Shown: positions 45,732-59,388, counted from the stretch's first letter. The stretch: DNA of 64,000 bases from Ehretia macrophylla (GCA_037974665.1 CM075777.1:9943001-10007000); one strand, 5' to 3'. Translations and numbers: made by a program. The notes: generated by a model from the letters alone, not told the origin.

Positions 45732-47160
45732 TTGTTTAAACCCCATGTTTTGAGAAATATTTACTATCCAAAAAAAGAGAAAAAAAAATGCAGCCTTTGT
45801 CTTATAGCAGAAGGATTTTCACAGAGGCCTATAATTGATTATGAGGAAACATATTCTTCTGTAATGGATGCAATTATATTTAGATTTTTGATTAGTCTAG
45901 CAATTTCTGAAGGACTTCATAGACGTCTTATGCGCGTGGTAACAACCTACCTATATGGTTCACTTGAAAATGATATTTATATGAAAGTTTCCGAATGACT
46001 GAAAATGTCTGAATCATGTGGCTTGAAACCTCGAGAAATATACTCAATTAAATTATAACGATTGTTGTATGGATTGAAACAATCGGGGCAAATGTGGTAT
46101 AATTATCTCAATACATATTTACTGAGAAAAGGATATGTCAATAGTCTAATAAGCCTATGTGTTTCATTAAGAAATTAAATCATGGATTTGTTATTATTGC
46201 AGTAGATGTTCATGATCTGAATATAATAGGGACTATTGAAGAACTTACAACGACAACCACTTATTTGAGTAAAGAATTTAAAATGAAAGAACTTGGAAAA
46301 ACAAAGTTCTGTCTCGGGTTGCAGATTGAACATTTATCAAATGGAATATTCTTGTATCAGTCAACCTACACAGAAAATGTGTTGAAAAGATTTAACATGG
46401 ATAAAGTTTACCCGTTACGTACACTAGTGGTTGTTCGATCCCTCGACACAAAGAAAGATCCCTTTCGCCCCAAAGAAGATGGTGAAGAAAGTCTTAGTCC
46501 AGAAGTACCATACCTTAGTGCAATTGGAGCACTAATGTATCTTGCTAATAACATTACAACCTGATATTGCTTTCTATGTCAACTTACTAGCAAGATATAG
46601 TTCAATACCAACACAAAGACATTGGAATGACATAAAACACATTTTTCATTACCTGCGTGGAACAATTGATATGAGATTATTGTATTAAGGCACAAACAAC
46701 CATACTTGATTGGATATGCAAATACAATATATATGTCTGACCCGTATGGTACTGCTATCTCTTGGCAATCCACAAAACAAACTATTGTTGCAACATCCTC
46801 AAATCATGCCGAGATTATAGCACTTCATGAGGCAAGTCGAGAATACGTTTGGTTAAGGTCTTTGATTCATCATATTCGAGAAGAATGCAATCTTTCAGCA
46901 AATAAAGTGGATCCAACAATATTATATGAAGATAATGTCGCATGTATTGCACAAATAAGAGGAGGATATATCAAAGGTGATAGGACTATGCATATCTCAC
47001 CAAAATTATTTTTCACACATGAACTTCAAAAGAAAGGTGAGATAGATGTTTCAAATTTGTTCAAGTGAGAATCTAGCAGATTTATTCACGAAATCATTAC
47101 CAACAACAACATTCGAGAAATTGGTATGTAAAATTGGCATATGCCGACTTCATGATCAAT
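45732..47160 (+). pseudogene. Ty1/copia polyprotein remnant (RT and RNase H)
   Basis: A degenerate 3' half of a copia pol gene. Reverse transcriptase pieces are EGFSQRPIIDYEETYSSV, TTYLYGSLENDIYMKV, RLLYGLKQSGQMWY, then LGKTKFCLGLQIEHLSNG and PYLSAIGALMYLANN. RNase H pieces are GTAISWQSTKQTIVATSS, HAEIIALHEASREYVWLR, LYEDNVACIAQ and HISPKLFFTHELQKK. The catalytic YVDD region reads AVDVHDLN, losing one of the two aspartates. The first RNase H block is shortened, several frameshifts and stops occur, and gag, protease and integrase are missing. It is not functional. Confidence 0.9.
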
Positions 47161-47394
47161 GCTAATATGTTCAGAAGAGGATGAACAATATACGCATTGT
47201 ACTACTTTTCCTTAGTATAGGTTTTATTTCAATGAGTTTTTCTAGCAAGTTTTTTAATGAGTCAGCTTAAAAAGCGTATACTAAGAATATTATACTCTTT
47301 TTCTTTCATATAGATTTTTATCCCACTGGGTTTCTTCCTAGTAAGGTTTTAACGAGGTATATTCTTAATTAAAGAATGAATATCTAAGGAGAAG

Positions 47395-47720
47395 TGTTAT
47401 AAAAATACGGTATTATGGATATTCATCATTATGTACTAATCAAGATGAAGAAATTCTTTTATAAGATTCTTGAGTGAGTGAAAAATTACTACAATTGAAT
47501 GGTCAAAAGATATTTATAGGATTCTTGTATAGTAAAGATTATTTTATGTATGTGGATTGTGATGTCATCAAGGTGGTGGAAAACCCTATAAATAGAGGGA
47601 GTTCATAAGAAGAAATGTATACTTGAAGAGATCAAGAAATATTACTCTCTCAATTCTCTCTTGCTTTGGTATTGTTTTCGTAGTATTTTAGTTTTAGTTT
47701 ATATCAAAATGAATATTAAT
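47395..47720 (+). mobile_element. 3' LTR of the copia remnant (right edge uncertain)
   Basis: After the typical copia 3' region (ctgggtttcttcctagtaagg) a purine tract ctaaggagaag precedes tgttataaaaatacgg at 47395, the usual PPT/LTR junction with a TG start. A TATA-like tataaatagaggg lies at 47587 within it. The right end was not determined because the 5' LTR is absent. Confidence 0.65.
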
Positions 47721-47813
47721 TTGTAAAATTGCTACGAGGTTATTTTTATAGAGAATATGGGACTTAGACCATGGGTGGGGCCATGGTACAAGTACATCTA
47801 AGAATTTTCCCTC

Positions 47814-47852
<39 letters not shown>

Positions 47853-49122
47853 CTTGTTCTTTCATTTGCTCATACTCAATTTAGATTTTATAACTGACTT
47901 GATCGTCCAAGGGATCTCGCGGACACACACCATGGGTCCTTGTTTTGCTAGTTTCTCGCTGTTAGAGTGGAGAGGCGAGCTCATCTAGCCTGCAACAAGA
48001 TTTTGACCTTAACAGTCCAAATTAATTAATGTTTAGTTATTGTTTCTTTGTTGAAGTTTAAGTGCATTTTTTGTCATACGAAACATGGAAATTTGGGTTT
48101 TGTTTATTTGTAATAAGAGTTTTTCATTAATAAAAATTTCTTTTATCTCCACAATTAGATATTGTGGAGGACCGTAATAGGGTCTTTCAATGGAAAAAGG
48201 GTTAAAAAATGAAGAAATGAGGTAATCCAAATTTATCACGACTATTCAATAATTTCAATATTTGAATTGAGAGTTCATATTGTACAACTTATTTGATCTT
48301 ATCAATTATTAGAATTTTTTTCTCGAATAAATCATGAATTTTTTGTTAGCATTAGTGAATGAGAAATTCGTGATAAGGTTGAAAAGTTAATTGGAAAATA
48401 AAGAGTCGTAAAGTGGGGTTTTCTCATGTCAAGGAAATAAAGTTATGATAGTTTGCAAGGTTTAACGCTTGGGTTTGGATCCCAAGAGACTTGGTCTGGA
48501 CTGACTTTATTATATGATTGTTACCAATTAAATTTAATTTATCTCTTTAAATTAAATTTATTCATTTTCCTGTTTAATGACCAATTTTATGGGGTCATTA
48601 CTGGCCAAATTCATTCTGCAGTGTGAATGCAATTTAAGCTGCCATTGGTAACATTTGAATGCAAAATGCCGTTGCTCAAAGTGTCATTGCACGAATTATG
48701 GAAGAAACGTTGCTAATTCATTTTCAACTCCCACGTTGTGCGAAGAAGCTGGAAGAGATTGAGAAAATCTGGCATTTTCATATTTAGCACTACAAAGTTT
48801 TGCATCTTTAGTGTTCTAGAGAGAGAGTTTAGCCATTTTCGGTTCGTTAATTTCTGTAATTTGGAGTGCTATTTTTATAGAAGGTTTGATCGTTGTATTT
48901 TAGGAGGTTTGCGCGTGAAGAGATGTTAGCACTATTACGGAGCGTGAAAAACCTTCGATCCAAAATTCGGTTTGCATTTCAATTTTACTTTAATTTGATT
49001 ATTGTGTATTTTCATTTTTAATTCCAGTGGCATACTATAATATAAACATACTGTTTTAGCTTCCTTCCAATTTCAATAGTGCAAATCATATATCTGTACA
49101 AGATTACTTTACCTTTTGTTTT

Positions 49123-49158
<36 letters not shown>

Positions 49159-50575
49159 AACTTGTATCATTATGGTCAAATGTATGTCAGCATTCAAATA
49201 AGAAGCAAGAAACACGTATAATCTTTTATTCCTAAAAGCTAACATTTTCGAGAATATCATTAAAGATCTTATCGAAAACTTACAGCAACTTGCCAACCAA
49301 CGGCTAAGAAAAAAAAAAAAAAAGCACAGGTATGACTGACATAGTGTCCAGTTTAGCGCTTTAAACCGGTAAAGGAGCTTCGCTTTGTAATCTTGAAAAT
49401 ATATATTATTAATTAGGCACAAACTTAATTTCGTAATATTAACTAATAAACTTTCACTCATATTATATCTTTTTTTGAACTTGACATTCTCTTTAGGGAC
49501 ACAAACAGAATTCACCTACCATTGCTCTTTAGTTCTTATATTTTCTGCAAGTGCTCGCTTTGCTAGTCTATCATGCCCCAAACATAGAACTCGGGACTTG
49601 TAAGTGAGATTCGATTAAAAAAAATGTTTGAAGAATAATTGTCCTGCATCAAATGTCAATTAAACCCAAAATAATTAACTTAAATTATTAGATAAACTCA
49701 CAATACTAACTTATAAACTACACTTGTGTCATGTATCGTCAATGTTTCTTGAAGCATGGTCATCTCGATAACCTGACTACCTTTAACACTCAAATTAAAG
49801 AACTAATATTAGACGATAAACTTGTCGAGTCATTAGAATTATTTAATAAGTTAATTAGAGAGAGCTTGTGACCCCTACTCTAGTTATAATCCCTACTCTT
49901 ATTGCTATCACAGAAGTTTTCAGAGAATTCAACAGATGATATATGTGCATATATTAACAAACTCGATAAGACGTTGAACACATATGCTTTATAGTCTCGG
50001 TAACAAAGGATCATGCGCTCGAACAAACTATACTCTGCCAGATTTCTACTACATCAAACAAAGTATCAAAAAGAATACACTTTACCACAGTATGCTATGC
50101 CCTTGCCTATAATCGGGTATTATAATCCAAAGCCTATAATATAATAGTACTATAATAATAACAAAAAGAATACATAATAAAAAAATTATCGCGAATAAAT
50201 TTACAAAATATCTAAAAAAGGAGTGAATGGAAGAAGCTGACTTGAGTGGGAAAGAAGTAAAAAAAGACAGTTTATTTTTTTCTTTAAACTGAGGGTACTT
50301 TTGTCTTTAAAAGATTAGCAACATAATTAAAAAACGTAGATTTACAAATTCTACCTCTTGAGCTCGGATTTGAATAAGGCTTGTACAAATCTAAGAATGC
50401 AAATCCAAGAATTACAAATCTTGAATTTGTAATTTTTTAAAAAAGTGCAACCAAACAAAAAAATTTGAATTTACAATTTTGTGAAATTTATTTATTTCAA
50501 ACAGTCTGTAAAAGAATTTTGCGGAAAGAACTTCAAGCTCTTGGCATCCATCAACTCTTATCTCATCTTTTCCTG
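47720..50575. repeat. Intergenic with microsatellites; no gene recognised
   Basis: (CT)n at about 47818-47850 and (TA)n at 49125-49154. The 165-residue minus-strand frame at 49018-49515 has a TA-derived YIYIYI run and no domain. Sequence at 48660-49000 has a leader-like look (gttctagagagagag, ggaggtttgcgcgtg) that may belong to an old LTR, but no partner repeat was found. Confidence 0.5.
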
Positions 50576-50755
50576 ACTGAAAAGGAATTCTTAAAGGTGC
50601 AAAAGTTTCATGTTGTTTGTGCTTCTATCTATCATATTTGAGGAAGAAAAACAATTGACCTTTTCAACAACGAATTTTACTCTGAGAAACAAATATTTAT
50701 CTGAATTTGGGAGGATATTAACACAAAAATACTACTTGGTAGCAAGTTTCCAAAT

Positions 50756-50950
50756 TCAAGCATTAATAGATCTACATTTACTAGGTGGCAAATTGAAAAT
50801 GTACTCATTTTGACATTGCTGATGGTGGTAATGTTGGTAATGTGTTGATCCTTTGTTTTTGTTTCTCTTTTTGCCGACTTGTGGCCTTTTCTTGATCTTG
50901 GACACTAGGACACTAGGACAGTTGGGCATGACATCCTCATAGATATTCAT
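50756..50950 (-). other. Conserved short frame shared by both arms
   Basis: A 64-residue frame (MNIYEDVMPNCPSVLVSKI, then KKRPQVGKKRNKNKG) has a counterpart at 34628-34745 on the opposite strand of the left arm, with VSKIKKRPQVGKKRNKNKG kept exactly. It is strongly basic. The conservation may simply reflect the duplication. No family was recognised. Confidence 0.3.
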
Positions 50951-51218
50951 ACTTCATTTTATGAAAACACTCTTGCTGATTTAGCAAAAAAATATTACTC
51001 AACAAATTTGTATATATTGTAAGTTGAACGATCATGACAACAAAGAATAAATAAGAGACCGCATTAGGGAAGTTCTGATTAAATTTCTTGCATTTTTTGC
51101 AGTGTCAAGAGACATGAAGTATCCTCTACTGTTTGAAGTCCTAAATATGCAACTGATAAAAATAATAAGTTGGGTACTTCTGCAACAACCACCAACTATT
51201 GAACTATGGAAAATACTT

Positions 51219-51376
51219 GTATATGGCAACGGACCATAGGCCCCCTCTCACAAACATATGTAGGAGGCGGGCCCCACAAATTAGAAAATGCTTTGTATAT
51301 AACAATGGTTATTTGGCCCATGAAATAAAAAGTGACCCCATATATGTTTGTGAGATGGGCCAAACGGCCAAAGACC
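51219..51376. mobile_element. Palindromic MITE, right arm
   Basis: Partner of the 33752-33905 element: ccccctctcacaaacatatg on one side and catatatgtttgtgagatgggc with caaacggcc on the other. It was present before the arms duplicated. Confidence 0.7.
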
Positions 51377-51439
51377 CCATTGAAAAACTTCCCTTGAGCT
51401 TTATGATAATATTGCCATTTTTGAGCGAGCTAATTAACT

Positions 51440-52560
51440 TTCCTTTCCCAAACATTTTAATGTATCAGATATTGGAAATGGCAAAAGATCATGCCTGAAA
51501 GCCATTTTCTCGGATGTTAATTCTGGTCTGTGCTCCTGCAAGAAAAATATACATTATGTGGCATTAGCTATAATATGAGGGAACTATATGACATGGAACG
51601 TCTGAAAATGATCCTAAAAAATTCATTGTACCAATGGCTATATTTCATAACCATTGCAATAATTAGATAGCCAAAAAGTGCATTTTGATGCAATTTATAA
51701 AATGTGAAAGAACGTGCAAGGGAATCATCAAGTTTATTATTAAGTTGAACACCTCATCTATAATCTAAAATTGCTAGAAATGCATTTATTGTCTTCCATA
51801 TGTCTCGATTTTAAAGGCTTGTTATGATTTGTATGTAGTGCTACATTTGTAATCATACTATCTAAAAAAGTGAAAAAGTATAAGCAATTAATCATTCATC
51901 GAATAAAAACTTGGTCTAGTATTGAATTAACCACATCGTATAAATGTTAAATTGTTATAAATGAAAATTCATATATTATTTATTATTTTTAACACGTTCA
52001 TTCACACGCATAAAGATTTCTTTCTTTTTATAAACTGACAATGACGAGATCTAAGACAAAGTCAAAGCAAAGGAAAAAGCACTGACTACAAAAGACTATT
52101 GGAAACCCGAAAGGACCTTTATCTGTCTGAGAATTCATTCCTAGTTGTCTAAAAATAGTAAAGAGTTACTTTCAACAACACCAACAATTCTTGTCACAAA
52201 ATTCAAAGATCTTAACAAATACATACAATATGTCTCAAATTTGACAAGGCGAATTCAAGTTCACGACCGTTGTGATGCTAAGAAGATCAATTTTCTAAGT
52301 CTATAAGTTTTTATACATCCATGAAGGAATACAAAAGATTAAAGCATCTAAAAGGCTCATTAAAAGTCGAACTTCGATGCATTAAATGAAGACTTCCACA
52401 AGCCAAACTTTAACACTCAACGTACCTTATTTAGCGTGTTAACTATGAAGTAAACAAAGTTTAAATTTTCTTCAAACAATAATTCTTGTAGCCAAACTTC
52501 CAAAATTTCTAGCTCATTTCTCAACCTGTTTGCTTACTTGTTCTTATCTGAAAGACTCAA
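51440..52560 (-). pseudogene. Two exon-like blocks of an unrecognised gene, right arm
   Basis: Inverted partners of 32570-32694 and 33596-33693. The second block (51535 down to 51440) keeps its acceptor but its donor has changed from ggaaag|gtaatt to ggaaag|ttaatt. The first block lies near 52560-52435. The family is not recognised. Confidence 0.45.
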
Positions 52561-53934
52561 GAGGAAAAAGAAAAAAGTAAGCAATGCCTACCAATAGGAC
52601 ATACTTCAAAGGAAGGTTGCCCTCAGAAACAAAAAGAAAATAGAAGACAAATATCCGAAACTTAAAAATACAAAAGGTAAACATGGTAATGATACTACTA
52701 TAAATAATGACAACGATGGGCAAATAACACAAGTTTTAAATCATACTTAACTTAGCAGCTTCAACTCAAGTAATATAGTACATGTGTATGCCCCCACCAA
52801 GCTCGCAAGATATCCTGTATTCAAAAACACTTGACAGCTACTAACTCCCACCGAGTACATTCATTTGCATTGCTTGTACGGCTTATGTCTGAAGCAAGTA
52901 TTAGAATAGGGAATAGCGAGTTGTTCAATTGATCAACAGACTGAACGATTGATTATCGAGGGTTATGTGTAAGTTGTTGATGAATCAATGAAAGCTACAA
53001 TCAATCACTTCCAGGTAACTAACATTGTTTTCTCGACCACTTGATGGAAGATCATGGTCGCATGATAACGCCAACGGTGCAAAAAAGGAAAAGGCAAATT
53101 GCATAGAACTGCTTATTGTGCTTAAAGCAACAAGTAAAAAGTAAAAAAATTAATTTGAGGCAACAATAAACACTACTTTCAGACCAATCACGGGCATAAT
53201 GGAAAAAGGTAAATTCAACTTACCTCATTTATGAAATTTCACAAACTCCAAGATCTTCAAAATTGAACACCCGAAAATTGTTCCGAAAAACTGAAAACAA
53301 TATCAATTGAATATACTATTATCTCTTGAGATGTTTTTACAGAATGATAGAAAATCAACTGTATTCTCCTCATTATACAATGGGACAATCATATTTCTAC
53401 AAGGTTTGATGGGCCTATTGGGGTTGATATCTCTATTTTCAATAATATCCCCTATATTGTAGTAAATGACCTTTCATGGCCAATAATTATACTATCTATA
53501 TATGAACTAAATCAGAACAGAAAAGAGAAAGAAAAAAACAAAAACAAAAAGACTAAATAAGTAACATTTTTTTATTTTTCTCATCTCATTGGAAATCTAT
53601 AAAATTAGAGATTCCATGTATGTAAATAATAAAAGGATTTCAAGGATCAGTTGCTTGCCTATCATGCACCATTTTCTTCTCACTGCCATTGTGTTATTGG
53701 CAGAACACTTTTTCTTTAACAAGACAACATTTTTAAGATTAGTCTAAATAATATATAACAAAGATTAGTTGTTAACGAATCAAGAGCATCAAAAAAATTT
53801 TAACTTACTAATAATTAACACTTACTAGAAAAGACTTAAGACATTCATGATTTGTTATATCAACTAAATTTTAAAATGAGCAATCGAAGGGGATATTACA
53901 ATACCGGAAAAGTGAGGATATCTGAAGTCTCTCA

Positions 53935-55290
53935 AACCTTCGTCACATGCAGCTCATGACTTGTTACTTTCTCTGAGGAGGGAACAGTGGCTTAGGCCCC
54001 AGGTTCAGCCGTCTTCCAATTTCCTTGCATCAGCCACAGCTTCAAATGATTCATTATGTGTCCCGTTAGCCCAATCAGCTCTGCCACAAGTTGCCTTGCC
54101 ACGCTGGCTCCACCCTCTTAAAATTTGACAAGGTGAACAATTAGTCATCTAAACCAAACAAAGGCTTATTCAGTGATTGGGGTCAGCTCAAACTATTAGT
54201 TTCTACCAAACTTTTTAAGGACAAGACACCAATACAGAGTAGCATAACATGGTACCTGGCCTGGTGATTTATGTTTTCTATGGCCCCCTTTATCTATTAC
54301 TACTGATGTGTCCCCTTTATAGGCGCCATCTATTACTACTGATGCTATCTATTACTACTGATCTGTCCCCTTTACAGGCGCCATCTATTACTACTGATGA
54401 AACTTATTCTGTTTTATTTGTGAACAGTTACATGAACTATCATCCATCACTGAAGGACCTCTGCCCCCCATTCCACTCTGTACAGCCGAGAGGAATGGGG
54501 TACAGGCTTCTATAGGAGGAGTAACTTCTGATGCGTCAGAATCCCAGTGAACAGGACTTGTATATCTCTCTTCTGAATCAGGCAGAAGTAATTTGGAGCA
54601 CAATCTAATGGATCAGAAAATGCCAAAAATTTCTTCTGGTGTAGCAGGTTTGGCATTTACCACTTCGATTACCTCAATCAAGTGCTCTTTCCTTTCACCT
54701 GTGGGACTCTCTTGTTCACTATAAATCAGATTTCTCATCCCTTCTTTTTTCCTTGGCTTTACGATTATTTCACTTTTGCTTGCCCTGAAACGAAGGACAT
54801 GGATGATCAAACCAATTACCTCTAGTCAAAGTACACACTTCCCTTTCTACCACTATAAAAATATCTGAATCTGGTGAAATGATTAACCATAGTCATCCTT
54901 TTCAAGATGTTGGGCCGGGAAACCTAGCTATCGGTGAAGGAGAAGAGAACAAAAAGGAATTTTAGAAGAGAGAAAAAAAAAAAAAAAAGAAGAAAAGAAA
55001 AGGTGAGAGAACTTTGTTTTGAGCAAGGGGGACAAGGGGCTTGTGTAGGAGAAGAATTTCAGAGGAGAAAAGTGAAACCATGTATTAATTCATACTCAAC
55101 AATTACAAGCAGGAAGTCTGATTATCAATATAACAACAAAGATCATATCAGTCATGTGAGAATACCTGCTTTTTCTTCAACTTTTTGCTCACCTGGCCAG
55201 CCAGGTCACCTCTTCTTCACGGATGAGCTCCTCTTGCCTCTTCAAAGCAACAGCCTCCTGATATGCAACTTCAATTTTTATTGCTGTGAC
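53935..55290 (-). pseudogene. TRAF/MATH-protein (MUSE13/14-like) fragment, right arm
   Basis: The exon near 55290-55185 reads KIEVAYQEAVALKRQEEL and continues IREEEVTWLAR before a stop. It lacks the TAG that breaks the left-arm copy at YQE. The frame 54810-54391 in two parts has LIEVIEVVNAKPATPEE, PDSEERYTSPVHWDSDASEV and GRGPSVMDDSSCNCS. These match the family's C-terminal D.SPVNWDTD.SEV.PPTEA and S.MDDSSSTCST regions, which strengthens the assignment. Stops separate the parts and the MATH domain is missing. It is transcriptionally downstream of PPR copy 3. Confidence 0.8.
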
Positions 55291-57513
55291 ATAAAGAAGA
55301 GAACAGAAAGACTAAATAGATAGGATAAAAAGTGAAAGGGGGAAACATCTACAACTTTCACAAAACCAATATAGATGTGATTAATTTCTAATCATGTAGT
55401 GAAAGAGAAACTAGGACACTGACAAGCAACTGAATTGATAAATTAATTGACTAAAGCGTCCACCTGGTACCCCTGATGGAAATCAACACTTAGGTCAAAA
55501 TCCTCTCACTCATCAACATACATCGACAGAAGCACAAAGACATGGCACAGCATCAAAGACTCAACAAGACAAAGAACATAACAGAATCATGTAAGGGTCG
55601 TGGTGGGACCATGGTGGAAGTCAATAAGAGAAATATTGTACTGATATTATTGCAAGTGACCTTGAAAATCAACAATCCTACTACCATTTGTTATTAATCA
55701 TGTAAAGATCTAACAGTTCAAATTAAATCACCAAGTTCCTCAACATAATAATTCATGGTAAGGAGGCAAAACATCTGGAGACTGTTACCTTGTTTTGGTG
55801 AACCAACATGCACAAGTGAATTCCTTAGGGATCAAAACTACAAAGTAATGAAATCTTTCCACACTAGAGTGACACATTTCATTACTTCTCATGTTTAGAT
55901 ACTACAGTCCACAGGAACCATAAAATAGGCACAAGTGGAAGTATTTTGCAAATTGAAGACTTAATTTAGTTCTTGCCAACACTTTCACATAGACATCATA
56001 GAAGGATATCAACCAAGAACACCTTAAATAGCAAACCAAATAACAGTAAAGTACTCGCTGTGATACCTTGCCCAGATTCACACTTTGTCTTTGTCATACA
56101 CTTAAAGTCTATTGACAAAATTAGTCAGGAAGGCAAAATTAGTCAGGAAGGCTTCTAACTATCAAAGAAAAAGGAGAAAGCAGATCATCTAATATAATGT
56201 CAAATTAGTGGAAAGCACAGTTGTCCGCTGCAACAAAAAAACAAGCAAACATCATAATTATGCAATTGTGGAATGAAAAATAATCTGCCATAGATTCATC
56301 TGTTAGTTACAAGTAGTTAAATACACAGATAATCTGAGTAGGGGCGAATCTTGAACATGTGAACAATTTGGATCTGAAGACTGAATCAACAGATGGCCTC
56401 TCCTACTCAATTGACAAGTATCTTCTGTATCTAAAGATTTTCCGTAGGGGATATTGTACATGACCCAAGACTTATCGAGGTCAGCAGTTCAAACAGAGTA
56501 CAAACTTATATCTTGTGCACAGTTGACGATATCCTTCACCCCATTTCAAGCACGAGGAATATCACCACAAGAAGAGATGCAGAAGATAGGATTTTGCCAC
56601 CACAACACCAAAGAGTTGATTGCTGGCTAACTACTCTTTTCGAATCTTCCAAGATAGATAACGAGTCTAGCTTTTATGTCCAGTCACAAAGTTCCAGATC
56701 TTGTGCAAAACTATGCAATTGATTGCTTCCAAAGCTGATGCACACCTCTTATCATAGTGAGGCCAAAGGTGATCTTCAATTGACTTTCATCATCACTCAA
56801 ATGAAAAACCCCTCATCAAGGCCAAATTTGACATATAAGTAAGAGAGAGCTTTGGGATTGAACCTGGGAATCACTTCGGACTGTACCTATGAGCTTCTTA
56901 GCATTGTGTTGACTCCACTCATGTCCAGCTTCGTCAATTGCCAATTGAAAACATATGTAGAAGCTTTTCTTTACCAAAAGACACAAAGAAAAATGTAGAC
57001 TGCAGTTGATACATGGAGTTCCCTTATGAGAAGGGCATCGAGAGAAACAAACTCTATAACAATTCTGAGAAAATACATCAGATGCCCTCACCATGAGAAG
57101 AGAACATTTATAAATTCAGAAGTTGCATAACATGGTATAATATCATTCGCAATCTAACTTTGATATTTCCAAATTTACTTTGCAATCCTTTAAATAGAAT
57201 CTTTCCCACCTTTTGGTTATATTTGTAAAAGCTATGTGGTGCACACTAATAGCAGCGATTCAAAGTTCCCCACAATGCAGACACTTTTGCACTTGATTAA
57301 TTTTGCTTAAAGATTCTAGCATTCTTTGTTACCAAGGCTTCTTATGAATGCCACATCTAAAAAGGGTACAGAGAGACATTTTTGCAGTTTCCACATGAAA
57401 AATTATATGATATATATTTATATGTATTAGTGACATAAGACATGATATATACTTAAATCATAGTTACCGAACAAGAAAGCTATAGAAAACCTAGGGATCA
57501 CATCTTTGCACTG
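55291..57513 (-). repeat. Downstream flank of PPR copy 3
   Basis: Inverted partner of 27679-30104. It has single copies of the 63-bp and 33-bp units that are duplicated in the left arm. A minus-strand frame at 57094-56816 contains LAIDEAGHEWSQHNAKKL after a cag, also present in the left arm (28320-28370). This may be a small exon of an unknown gene. Confidence 0.8.
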
Positions 57514-59388
57514 TTAAGATACCGTGTTGAAGTTAGGAAGATAAAGCAGCACCTGAAACTGGGGCCCTCTACCATCATTAGGAGCCAATTTCTGAAGCAT
57601 ATTTTGAAATATAGGATCCTGACCTTCTGCCGGGAGTAGGTCTATCAAGATGGAAAATGTGGATACATCAGGTGAGAAACCTCTTTTGACCATTTGTTCA
57701 AGATACATCATTGCATCTTGAGAGATACCCTGTTTTTTTAGGAATCCTTGAACAACAACATTGTACATAACTCCATCTGGCAAGCAACCGCTATTTTCCA
57801 TTTTCTCAAAAAGCTTCTTCGCATCTTGTAGCAACCTTTGTTGGCAAATCCCATTTATCATTATAGTGTACGTCTTAATATTTGGATGCAACCCTTTGGA
57901 AGCAAGATTATTGAACATATTGCGAGCAGCATCAAGTTTCCCACTCTTGCACAGTCCATCCATTATGATGCTATAGATAGAAATATTGTGAACCAATCCC
58001 TTGCCCTCTGCATCATAAAAAAATGATAAAGCTTCTTCAATATGCCCGTTCTTGCAAAGGCCGTCCAACATAATACCGTAAGTGTAAATGTTAGGAACAA
58101 TACCTACCAATTGCATATCCTCAAAAAGTTCTTGTGCAACAGCACATCTACCAGCGTGGAACAATCCCTTTATGATGGTGCTATATGTAGCAACATTAGG
58201 TACCAACCCTCGACGAGGTATCTACTTAAATAGATACATCCCATCATCTATTTTCTTATTTTTACAGAATCCATTCAGTAAAATGCTATAATGAATAATT
58301 CCAGGCTTCAAGCCTTCATCCACCATACATTCTAGAACTCTTTGTGCTTCATTTAGCTCACCTCGCAAACAATATCCATCCATCAGTGCACCATATGTAA
58401 TTACATTCGGACGCACACCACTTTGGATCATCATTTGTAATACGTTCTCTGCATCTTTTACTAACCCTTCCTTACAAAACGCATCCACCAAAACACTATA
58501 AGTATGTAAATTTGGATAGATTTTGTAATCGGCCATCTCCCTTAATAATTGTTTGACCTCATTCCACCGGCCAAAATTGCATAATCCATGAATTAACGAA
58601 TTGTAGGTGACAGTATCCAGGGGAATGCCCTTGTCAAGCATTTCGGATAAGAGTTTGATAGCATCATCGACCATGCTATCCTTGCAAAGACTATCAATAA
58701 CAGTGTTATACGACTCAACAGTGAGTTTACAGTCTCTCTTCTCCAATACCCTAAGCAGCTAAACGGCCTTGCTCGTATATCCTGATTTGCACAATCCATC
58801 GATTACAGTTGTAAAAGTAACTTCATCAGGCTCAAAAGCTTTCTCTCTGATCAACATTTTGAATAAACCCACAGCCTCAACAACCTTATCTTTCATAAAC
58901 AGCCCCTTAACTAGAGTGTTGTAGGTAGTCACATCAGGTACATGACCAAGCTTGAAAAAGAAGCCAAAGATTGCAAAACCCAGATCGACACGTTTCATAC
59001 GGCAATAACAGTTTATTATAATATTCATTGTATATTCATCAACAGGAATACCCAAAATGCGCATATTCTTGAACAAAGAAACAGCAGTCGAATAATGTTT
59101 TATCTTTACAATAGATGACAGTCGTTTACAGTATTGTACGACAGAAGGCTTAGGTCTCATGCGGACCATTTGACGGAATAGAGAAATAGCATCATCAACA
59201 TCCTTAATGGATTCAAACCCAAATCTTTATTTTAGTGAAAATGAACGATGACTTTGGAGACGTGATGAGAAGATCAGTGGGTGCATAAAGAAAAGACTAG
59301 TAGATGTACCTCGTCGAGCTGAAGGAGAAAATGTTGAGCCACCGAAAGCAACGGCGGCCACTGTGTTTCTCTTCATCTTTAGCATCAT
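57514..59388 (-). pseudogene. RFL-type PPR pseudogene, copy 3 (three in-frame stops)
   Basis: The full-length P-class PPR frame of 624 codons plus stop starts MMLKMKRNTVAAVAFGGS, with an organelle transit-like leader. It contains the repeat lost from copy 2 (YSTAVSLFKNMRILGIPVDE) and the full run of 35-residue repeats. Three single-base nonsense codons interrupt it: TAA in the leader (SLK, stop, RFGFES near 59226), TAG after TSKAV (near 58757) and TAG at YLFK, stop, IPRRG (near 58220). At these positions copy 2 has TCA, GAG and CAA. The segments 59169-58759, 58746-58222 and 58206-57514 share one reading frame, so no indel occurred until near the C-terminus. There a one-base loss (agagggccccag) replaces GAPVSGA with GPQFQVLL. 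No functional product is expected without suppression of the stops. Confidence 0.95.

Noticed and set aside
45903..46560. A live copia element
   Set aside because: The RT catalytic region lacks one aspartate, several frameshifts and stops are present, gag and integrase are missing and no 5' LTR was found.
49018..49515. A 165-residue minus-strand protein
   Set aside because: It includes a translated TA microsatellite and has no domain or splice context.
54934..55323. A 129-residue plus-strand frame with a Lys/Arg-rich start
   Set aside because: It is antisense to the TRAF fragment exon, whose family similarity is on the minus strand.
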